DNA from: Hyphomicrobiaceae bacterium
GTDB lineage: Bacteria > Pseudomonadota > Alphaproteobacteria > Rhizobiales > Aestuariivirgaceae
DNA length: 64,000 bases
Assembly (NCBI GenBank): GCA_900298995.1
Contig: OMIC01000039.1
Coordinates: 203,547-267,546 of the forward strand
Direction of reading: 5' to 3'
Part shown: positions 57,956-64,000 of the stretch, one piece after another
Layout: every line of letters begins with the position of its first letter
How positions within the stretch are numbered: position 1 is the stretch's first letter
Program-made: the position numbers and the translations under genes
The notes under the pieces: generated by a model
Databases searched by the model: none
What the model was told of the DNA's origin: nothing
Seen by the model: the letters and a program-made list of their open reading frames with translations, nothing else

Positions 57956-58486
57956 ATGAAACAGATCACGAAGCTTGTTCTCGGCCTCGCAATGGCAGCG
58001 AGCCTCTCCGGCACGGCCCTTGCAGCCGATGCCTACGCCCCCGAGGCGGTCATCACCGCATCGAACTGGTATCTGCGTGCAGACGGCGGATTTTCCTGGC
58101 TCAATACCGATCATGACACGGTGAATGCGGGCGTGATCGGCGGCGGCGTCGGTTATCAGTTCAACGACAATCTCCGCACCGACCTGCGGGTCGACTACGC
58201 CGGGATCGGCAATGACGATGACATGCTGACCACAGTCCTTGGCAATGTCTACTTCGATATTCCGACCTCGACGGTCATGACCCCCTATCTAGGTGCCGGC
58301 GTCGGCTATGGCTGGGCCAGCAATCCGACTGAAGACAAGAACGGCGTGGCCTTCGGTCTGATGGCTGGTGTCGCTGTCCGCATCACCGACAATGTGAGCG
58401 CCGATCTTGGCTATCGCTATCGCCAGATCGTCTCGGAAGATGCCTATGACAATGAGGCGCTGATCGGCTTGCGCTACAGCTTCTGA
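57956..58486 (+). CDS. Outer-membrane beta-barrel protein (Omp25/OmpW-like)
   Basis: The 176-residue protein has a signal peptide (ITKLVLGLAMAASLSGTALA) and eight-strand barrel character: alternating residues, LRADGGFSWLNTDHD, GGGVGYQFNDNLRTDLRVDY, VGYGWAS, and the terminal phenylalanine in IGLRYSF. It resembles small Omp25/Omp31-type surface proteins. GGGAG precedes the ATG. A strong hairpin follows the stop. Confidence 0.88.
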   Translation: MKQITKLVLGLAMAASLSGTALAADAYAPEAVITASNWYLRADGGFSWLNTDHDTVNAGVIGGGVGYQFNDNLRTDLRVDYAGIGNDDDMLTTVLGNVYFDIPTSTVMTPYLGAGVGYGWASNPTEDKNGVAFGLMAGVAVRITDNVSADLGYRYRQIVSEDAYDNEALIGLRYSF

Positions 58487-58504
58487 TCCACCCACGGCAA
58501 TGAT

Positions 58505-58537
58505 GACCGGGGTCTCCGCACCGCGGGGACCCCGGTC
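58505..58537 (+). terminator. Strong hairpin after the outer-membrane protein gene
   Basis: GACCGGGGTC (58505-58514) and GACCCCGGTC (58528-58537) form a perfect 10-base stem that can extend by three pairs around a 7-base loop. No long T-run follows, so it may be a terminator of weak type or a stabilising 3' end. Confidence 0.6.
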
Positions 58538-58572
58538 TGCACTCTTGCGCTGCCCAGCGATTTGCGCGATAT

Positions 58573-58624
58573 GGGGAGCGGGCTAGCCCTCCCCAACGAG
58601 GGCCGGTCCATCTGCAAGGATGGA
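58573..58624 (+). promoter_or_regulatory. Probable serC leader RNA element with ribosome-site hairpin
   Basis: Two hairpins lie in the serC leader: GGGGAG/CTCCCC (58573-58578 with 58589-58594) and TCCATC/GATGGA (58607-58612 with 58619-58624). The 3' arm of the second includes the start of GGAG that serves as the serC ribosome binding site. An Rfam serC RNA motif is described upstream of serC in alphaproteobacteria, and this position and form fit it. I match it by location and shape, not by alignment. Confidence 0.5.
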
Positions 58625-58631
58625 GCACAAG

Positions 58632-59753
58632 ATGAAGATGAAACCGGTTTTGCGCCCGGAATGCGCGCATTTTTCGTCCGGGCCCTGCGCCAAGATCCCG
58701 GGCTGGTCTCCCCAACTCCTCAAACTCGAATGTCTCGGCCGATCGCATCGGTCCTCGCTTGGCAAGGCGCGGCTCAGGCATGCCATCGACCTCACCCGCG
58801 AGGTACTGGAAGTTCCCGACACGCATCTGATCGGCATCGTGCCCGCCTCAGACACGGGCGCGGTGGAAATGGCCATGTGGTCGCTTCTGGGCGCACGGCC
58901 CGTCGACATGCTGGCCTGGGAGAGTTTCGGCGAGGGCTGGGTGACGGACGTTGTGAAGCAGCTCAAGCTCGGGAATGCGCGCAAGATGATCGCGCCCTAT
59001 GGCGAACTGCCGGATCTGTCTGCCATTGACCCCGCTCATGATGTGGTCTTCACATGGAACGGCACCACCTCGGGCGTGCGCGTGCCGGATGCGGGCTGGA
59101 TTGCCGCCGACCGGACAGGCCTCACGATCTGCGATGCCACCTCGGCCGCCTTTGCCCAGCCGCTCGATTTCTCCAGGCTCGATGTCGTCACCTTCTCCTG
59201 GCAGAAGGTTCTGGGTGGCGAAGGCGCGCATGGCGTCCTCATCCTCGGCCCCCGCGCCGTGGAGCGGCTGGAAAGCTATTCGCCGCCATGGCCCATGCCC
59301 AAGATCTTCCGCCTTACCAGCGGCGGCAAGCTGATCGCCGGAGTCTTCGAGGGAGAGACGATCAACACGCCCTCCATGCTCTGTGTCGAGGACTACATTG
59401 CGGCGCTGGAGTGGGCGAAGGGTCTCGGCGGGCTCGGGGCCCTGATGGCGCGGGCAGATGCCAACGCCGCCGCGGTTCAGCGCTGGATCGACGCCCGGGA
59501 CTTCGCTGCGAACCTGGCGCGGGCGCCGGAGACGCGGTCCAACACCTCCGTCTGCCTCACACTCAAGGCCGACGAGAGTGTTCCGAAGAAGATGGTCAAG
59601 CTCCTGGAGGCCGAGGGCGTGGCCTATGACATCGGCTCTTATCGTGATGCCCCGCCCGGTCTCCGCATCTGGTGTGGTGCAACGGTCGAGACGTCCGATC
59701 TCGAAGCGCTCATGCCGTGGCTCGACTGGGCCTATGCCCAGGCTCGAGCCTGA
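58632..59753 (+). CDS. serC: Phosphoserine aminotransferase
   Basis: The 373-residue PLP enzyme makes phosphoserine from 3-phosphohydroxypyruvate. It has [12 protein letters not shown] at the N-terminus, [20 protein letters not shown] and the PLP lysine in [15 protein letters not shown]. It belongs to the TIGR01365 form rather than the E. coli form. ATG at 58632 is chosen since GGAG lies six bases ahead; ATGs at 58620 and 58638 are alternatives. serA follows by 31 bases. Confidence 0.93.
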   Translation: MKMKPVLRPECAHFSSGPCAKIPGWSPQLLKLECLGRSHRSSLGKARLRHAIDLTREVLEVPDTHLIGIVPASDTGAVEMAMWSLLGARPVDMLAWESFGEGWVTDVVKQLKLGNARKMIAPYGELPDLSAIDPAHDVVFTWNGTTSGVRVPDAGWIAADRTGLTICDATSAAFAQPLDFSRLDVVTFSWQKVLGGEGAHGVLILGPRAVERLESYSPPWPMPKIFRLTSGGKLIAGVFEGETINTPSMLCVEDYIAALEWAKGLGGLGALMARADANAAAVQRWIDARDFAANLARAPETRSNTSVCLTLKADESVPKKMVKLLEAEGVAYDIGSYRDAPPGLRIWCGATVETSDLEALMPWLDWAYAQARA

Positions 59754-59784
59754 TCACATCCAGCATCCGTCAGGAGTCGACCTT

Positions 59785-61371
59785 ATGGCCCCCCGTGTCC
59801 TCGTATCCGACAAGCTCTCCGAAACTGCCGTCCAGATCTTCCGCGACCGTGGCATCGCAGTCGATTATCTACCGGAACTCGGCAAGGACAAGGATGCCCT
59901 CCTTGCCGCCATTCCAGCCTATGATGGCCTCGCCATCCGCTCGACCACGAAAGTCACGCCAAAGCTCATGGCGGCTGCAACCAGCCTCAGGGTCATCGGC
60001 CGGGCAGGGATTGGCGTCGACAACGTCGATCTTCCGGCTGCCACACAGCGCGGCATCGTGGTGATGAACACGCCGTTCGGCAATGCCATCACGACGGCCG
60101 AACATGCAATCGCCATGATGATGGCGCTTGCCCGCCAGATCCCCGAGGCCAATGCATCGACCCGTGCGGGCAAGTGGGAAAAGAACCGCTTCATGGGCGT
60201 TGAGCTCTTCAACAAGACGCTGGGTATTGTGGGCTGCGGCAATATCGGTTCCATCGTGGCAGACCGCGCCCTCGGCCTCCGGATGCGGGTCATTGCCTAT
60301 GACCCGTTCCTCTCGCCCGAACGGGCCATCGAGCTTGGGGTCGAGAAGGTCGAGCTGGACGACATCTTCCGCCGTTCGGATTTCATCACGTTGCATACCC
60401 CGCTCACCGAGAAGACGCGCAACATCATTGATGCGCGTGCACTCGGCCTGTGCCGCAAGGGCGTTCGCATCATCAATTGCGCGCGCGGCGGACTCGTGGC
60501 CGAGGATGCGCTTCACGACGCGCTGCTGTCGGGCCATGTCGCGGGCGCCGCGCTTGATGTGTTCGAGGTCGAGCCTGCGACCACCCACAAGCTGTTTTCG
60601 CTCGACACTGTCGTCTGTACGCCGCATCTGGGCGCATCGACCGGCGAGGCGCAGGAAAATGTCGCCCTGCAGGTTGCCGAACAGATGTCGGACTATCTCC
60701 TGTCCGGTGCCGTGTCCAATGCCCTCAACATGCCATCCATTTCGGCGGATGAAGCGCCGCGCCTCAGGCCCTTCATCGCTTTGGCTGAGCGGCTCGGTTC
60801 CTTTGCCGGACAGCTCACCGAGGAACCAGTCACAGGAATCATTCTGGAATATGCCGGTGAGGTGGGCGAAATGAACACCCGCGCGCTGACGTCGGCGGCG
60901 CTCGCAGGCATTCTGCAGCCCATGCTCGGCTCGGTGAACATGGTCTCGGCTCCCGTGGTGGCGCGCGAGCGTGGCGTCAAGGTGGATGAGGTCAAGCAAA
61001 GCCAGCGCGGCGCCTATGAGACCTACATCCGGCTGACGGTGAAGACGGCAAGTCTTGAACGTTCGGTGGCAGGCACTGTATTTTCCGACGGCAAGGCCCG
61101 GATCATCCAGATCAAGGGCATCGACCTCGAGGCTGAATTCGGCCCGCACATGCTCTACATCACCAATGAAGACCGGCCTGGCTTTATCGGCGCGCTCGGG
61201 ACGCTTCTCGGAAATGCCGGCGTCAACATCGCCACGTTCAATCTCGGGCGCAAGGCGCAGGGCGATGAGGCCATCTGCCTCGTGTCGGTCGACGATATGC
61301 CGCCGGTCGCCGTGCTCGATGCGGTGAATGACCTGCCGCATGTGCGGCATGTGCGGCCTCTGGCGTTCTGA
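59785..61371 (+). CDS. serA: D-3-phosphoglycerate dehydrogenase
   Basis: The 528-residue long-form enzyme commits 3-phosphoglycerate to serine synthesis. NAD motif LGIVGCGNIGSIVADRA, catalytic INCARGGLV, TPHLGASTGEAQENVA, an intermediate ASB domain and a C-terminal ACT domain (MLYITNEDRPGFIGALG) are seen, so serine feedback is likely. AGGAG precedes the ATG. Confidence 0.96.
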   Translation: MAPRVLVSDKLSETAVQIFRDRGIAVDYLPELGKDKDALLAAIPAYDGLAIRSTTKVTPKLMAAATSLRVIGRAGIGVDNVDLPAATQRGIVVMNTPFGNAITTAEHAIAMMMALARQIPEANASTRAGKWEKNRFMGVELFNKTLGIVGCGNIGSIVADRALGLRMRVIAYDPFLSPERAIELGVEKVELDDIFRRSDFITLHTPLTEKTRNIIDARALGLCRKGVRIINCARGGLVAEDALHDALLSGHVAGAALDVFEVEPATTHKLFSLDTVVCTPHLGASTGEAQENVALQVAEQMSDYLLSGAVSNALNMPSISADEAPRLRPFIALAERLGSFAGQLTEEPVTGIILEYAGEVGEMNTRALTSAALAGILQPMLGSVNMVSAPVVARERGVKVDEVKQSQRGAYETYIRLTVKTASLERSVAGTVFSDGKARIIQIKGIDLEAEFGPHMLYITNEDRPGFIGALGTLLGNAGVNIATFNLGRKAQGDEAICLVSVDDMPPVAVLDAVNDLPHVRHVRPLAF

Positions 61372-61432
61372 GGGGCCTGTGGAGGGTTGCACAACATCGC
61401 TTTGCGCGGCGGGTCCGATCGTGTAAGGACCT

Positions 61433-61470
61433 GCAACGGCTCCGGCGGCGCAACCGCCCGGGGCCGTTGC
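61433..61470 (+). other. Large hairpin between serA and purA
   Basis: GCAACGGC (61433-61440) and GCCGTTGC (61463-61470) are perfect inverted repeats, and the interior CGGCGG/CCGCC extends the pairing. It may end the serA transcript or sit in the purA leader, since the purA ATG is 21 bases on. No T-run follows. Confidence 0.5.
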
Positions 61471-61491
61471 CGTGTCTGAAAGGAAGCTGGA

Positions 61492-62784
61492 ATGGCGAAT
61501 GTGGCGGTGGTCGGCGCCCAGTGGGGTGACGAAGGCAAGGGCAAGCTGGTCGACTGGCTCTCCGAGCGCGCCGATGTGGTCGTGCGCTTCCAGGGCGGGC
61601 ACAATGCCGGACACACGCTGGTGATTGACGGCGTCACCTACAAGCTCTCCCTCTTGCCCTCGGGAATCGTGCGGCCGGGCAAGCTCTCGGTCATCGGCAA
61701 TGGCGTGGTGATCGACCCGTGGGCGCTCGCAGCCGAGATCGACAAGCTCTCGGCACAGGGCGTCGAGGTCTCGCGCGCCAATCTCCGCGTTGCTGGAAAT
61801 GCCACGCTCATACTGCCGCTGCACCGCGACCTTGATCAGATGCGGGAGGCTGCCGCTGGCGCCGGCAAGATCGGGACCACAGGCCGGGGCATCGGTCCGG
61901 CCTATGAAGACAAGGTCGGCCGCAGGGCCATTCGCGTCAATGATCTTGCCGACCTCGCAACCATCGGTCCCAAGATCGAGCGGCTGCTCGCCCATCACAA
62001 TGCGTTGCGCCGTGGCATGGGCCAGGACGAGGTGAAGGCTCGTGATCTCATCGCGCAGCTGGGCGAGATTGCGCCGCGCATCCTTCCCTTCTCTGATGCC
62101 GTCTGGGCGCTGCTCGATGACATGAAGCGCGACGGCAAGCGCATCCTGTTCGAGGGTGCGCAGGGCATCCTTCTCGACGTCGACCACGGAACCTATCCCT
62201 ATGTGACGTCATCCAATACCGTGGCGGGCCAGGCCGCCGCCGGGTCGGGCCTCGGTCCGTCGTCCATCGGCTATGTTCTCGGAATTGCCAAGGCCTACAC
62301 GACGCGCGTGGGCTCTGGACCCTTCCCGACCGAGCAGGAGAATGACATCGGCGAATACATCGGCCAGCGCGGCCGCGAATTCGGCACGGTGACGGGCCGG
62401 AAGCGGCGCTGCGGCTGGTTCGATTCGGTCCTGGTGCGCCAGGCGATCAAGACCTCCGGCATTCACGGCATCGCGCTCACCAAGCTGGATGTTCTCGATG
62501 GCCTCGCCGAGATCAGGGTCGGCATTGGCTACGAGCTGGATGGCAGGCGGATCGACCGGCTGCCCGCCGCCGAGGAGGCGCAGAAGCGCGTTGTGCCGGT
62601 CTATGAGCGCTTCGAGGGCTGGCAGGGAACCACGGCGGGCGCGCGGAGCTGGGCACAGCTTCCCGCCCAGGCGATCAAATACGTAAAATATCTCGAGGAA
62701 CTTATCGAGTGCCCCGTCGCCCTGCTGTCAACGAGCCCGGAGCGCGACGACACCATCCTGATGAAGGATCCCTTTGAGGACTGA
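61492..62784 (+). CDS. purA: Adenylosuccinate synthetase
   Basis: The 430-residue enzyme links IMP and aspartate in AMP synthesis using [45 protein letters not shown] and GVGPFPTE-like [12 protein letters not shown] are family hallmarks. AAAGGAAG precedes the ATG. It converges with the membrane protein gene to its right. Confidence 0.97.
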   Translation: MANVAVVGAQWGDEGKGKLVDWLSERADVVVRFQGGHNAGHTLVIDGVTYKLSLLPSGIVRPGKLSVIGNGVVIDPWALAAEIDKLSAQGVEVSRANLRVAGNATLILPLHRDLDQMREAAAGAGKIGTTGRGIGPAYEDKVGRRAIRVNDLADLATIGPKIERLLAHHNALRRGMGQDEVKARDLIAQLGEIAPRILPFSDAVWALLDDMKRDGKRILFEGAQGILLDVDHGTYPYVTSSNTVAGQAAAGSGLGPSSIGYVLGIAKAYTTRVGSGPFPTEQENDIGEYIGQRGREFGTVTGRKRRCGWFDSVLVRQAIKTSGIHGIALTKLDVLDGLAEIRVGIGYELDGRRIDRLPAAEEAQKRVVPVYERFEGWQGTTAGARSWAQLPAQAIKYVKYLEELIECPVALLSTSPERDDTILMKDPFED

Positions 62785-62830
62785 GTGGTCGGCCCGTCGT
62801 TGATCGCCAGTCTGCACAGCGGCAAGGACG

Positions 62831-63577
62831 TCAGAATTCGCGCCCTTCGACAAAATATCCATAAAGCGATGTGTAGATCGAAGCGTTTAGGATCGCATAG
62901 AAGAGCTGCAGGATCGCCGCTCCGGCTGTGAGCACCGCGTTTCCGGCGGTCTCGTTCATCTGGTTTGCCAGACCCGCGAGAACCAGCAGCACCAGAATGC
63001 ACCCGAAGGCGATGAGCAGGGTCAGCATGAACACCGCTACACAGGGCCAGAAGTTTCTGGCGCTGGCTGTCCATGCATCCCGAAAGGTGAAGTCGCTGCG
63101 TCCGAGTGCGAGTGCTGGCAGTTTGATGGAAAGTCGTGTGATGAGGCCGCCTGTCAGGATCAGGCTGGCCATTCCGATCAGCGCGGCGGTGGGAGGCGCG
63201 AGCGCGGCGATGGCATACACCAGCAGGGCCGGGGTGAACATGACGAGCATGATCAGAAGAGTGCTTCCGGCGTAACGCAGGACGGTTCCGTCAACGCGGA
63301 TACCGGACGGTGACTCATCGAGCAGGACGAAGCGGTGCCAGTTGACCGCGACCGAGCAGGCGGCGATGAAGGAGATGACGCCGGTCAGAAGCTGGACCAC
63401 GGCTTGTGTGGTGAGTTCGGCTATGGCCGGATCCGACGGGCCCGCCACGACATCGACGACTGCAAGGGCCAGCATGATGGGCACCCACAGCAGCGCGATC
63501 CGCAGCGCCACGGCGCGGTAGGTCCAGACCGACGTCAGGGCGTGGGACATGGCTTTGAATGCAGACAGTTTGCGCAT
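62831..63577 (-). CDS. Hypothetical membrane protein
   Basis: I do not recognise a named family. The 248-residue protein has about six membrane helices (for example LRIALLWVPIMLALAVVDVV, LLIMLVMFTPALLVYAIAAL and AVFMLTLLIAFGCILVLLVL) joined by short loops, with DAWTASARNFWPCVAVF before helix five. The N-terminus (MRKLSAFKAMSHALTSVW) is basic. ATG at 63577 follows AAGAG. Confidence 0.75.
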   Translation of the reverse strand: MRKLSAFKAMSHALTSVWTYRAVALRIALLWVPIMLALAVVDVVAGPSDPAIAELTTQAVVQLLTGVISFIAACSVAVNWHRFVLLDESPSGIRVDGTVLRYAGSTLLIMLVMFTPALLVYAIAALAPPTAALIGMASLILTGGLITRLSIKLPALALGRSDFTFRDAWTASARNFWPCVAVFMLTLLIAFGCILVLLVLAGLANQMNETAGNAVLTAGAAILQLFYAILNASIYTSLYGYFVEGREF

Positions 63578-63651
63578 GATGCTCTTGGTTCTCAAAGACC
63601 GCGCAAACTAGACTGGGAGCAGGGAGAAGGAAAGTCCAAATCGGCCGGCAC

Positions 63652-64000
63652 TCAGGCCGCGTTGCGGCCTTTCGCCCTTGGTCCCTTTCCCAGGCCCTGG
63701 GCAAAGTTGCGCAGGATGATGGCCGCGAGATCTGTCGCTGGCGCGGGCCTGCCGAGCAGATAGCCCTGCGCGAGGTCACAGCGCATGCTGCGGAAGAGGG
63801 CCAACTGGGTGGCTGTCTCGATGCCTTCGGCCGTCACGGTCATTCCGAGGCCGTGGCCCAGGCGTACGATGGCGCGCAGCAGCGGCTTCGCTGTCGGCGA
63901 GTCGTCGAGCGCTGCGGTGAAGCTGCGGTCAATCTTCAGCTTGGAGAATGGGAACCGGCACAGATAGCTGAGGCTTGAGAAGCCGGTTCCGAAATCATCC
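63652..64000 (-). CDS. EAL-domain protein, C-terminal part (N-terminus outside the window)
   Basis: The last 115 residues are visible. DDFGTGFSSLSYL, FSKLKIDRSF, VTAEGIETATQLALF and CDLAQGYLLGRP are the end motifs of an EAL cyclic-di-GMP phosphodiesterase domain, including the metal-binding DD and the catalytic lysine and glutamate regions. The C-terminus adds a basic tail. Whether a GGDEF or sensor domain precedes it cannot be seen. Confidence 0.93.
   Translation of the reverse strand, partial: DDFGTGFSSLSYLCRFPFSKLKIDRSFTAALDDSPTAKPLLRAIVRLGHGLGMTVTAEGIETATQLALFRSMRCDLAQGYLLGRPAPATDLAAIILRNFAQGLGKGPRAKGRNAA

Overview
The window is about 64 kb of ordinary chromosome from a GC-rich alphaproteobacterium, most likely a member of Hyphomicrobiales (Rhizobiales) or a close relative. 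The evidence is a set of lineage-typical genes: a GapR-type nucleoid protein, an RcdA-type (DUF1465) protease adaptor, a TrcR/DUF1013 regulator, a ZauP-like/ZapA pair, an aa3-oxidase subunit IV, split pntAA/pntAB, an alphaproteobacterial-style 6S RNA between zapA and the formyltetrahydrofolate cyclo-ligase gene, and several TTAA-N7-TTAA sites of the CtrA type. I saw no phage, insertion sequence, CRISPR array, rRNA or tRNA gene.

Layout. 0-2.6 kb: pyruvate kinase (cut by the left edge) and a DUF1036 gene on the minus strand, then N-formylglutamate amidohydrolase, DUF1244 and gapR on the plus strand. 2.6-7.7 kb, minus strand: DUF882 peptidase-like protein, a large L,D-transpeptidase and a sigma-54 response regulator. 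8-19 kb: a P1B-type ATPase with a TPC metal motif, oligoendopeptidase F, oxidase subunit IV, the transhydrogenase operon, an unusual MotA-like/OmpA-like membrane pair, an ABC exporter and rpmE. 19.4-23 kb: rcdA, a probable new small RNA with a CtrA-type box, DUF1192, a quinone oxidoreductase, trcR with an in-frame amber codon, and a short-chain dehydrogenase. 23-31 kb: metabolic and membrane genes (SDR, MFS, DUF2189, propionyl-CoA synthetase, PAP2-type phosphatase, acyl-CoA synthetase).

30.9-36.4 kb, minus strand: tkt-pgk-fba-thiE-like-SEL1, a central-carbon operon that lacks the gap gene often found between tkt and pgk. 36.5-38.8 kb: zauP-like, zapA, 6S RNA, fau and a YmdB-type phosphoesterase. 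39-42.4 kb: a polyamine-type ABC importer without its ATPase gene. 42.4-53.4 kb: yebC-ruvCAB-ybgC-tolQRAB-pal-pal2-cpoB-tilS, in which pal is duplicated in tandem. 53.5-62.8 kb: ftsH-folP-glmM, an outer-membrane barrel protein, serC-serA behind a probable serC leader element, and purA. The right end has a membrane protein and the C-terminal part of an EAL-domain protein.

Much of the window serves envelope building and cell division (L,D-transpeptidase, DUF882, Tol-Pal, ZapA, FtsH, GlmM) and cell-cycle control (GapR, RcdA, TrcR). The CtrA-type boxes and GANTC methylation sites lie in front of several of these genes. The most interesting items are the amber codon in trcR, the candidate small RNA next to rcdA, the tandem pal genes, the Zorya-like proton-channel pair, the CTG start of the thiE-like gene, and the set of CtrA-type boxes.
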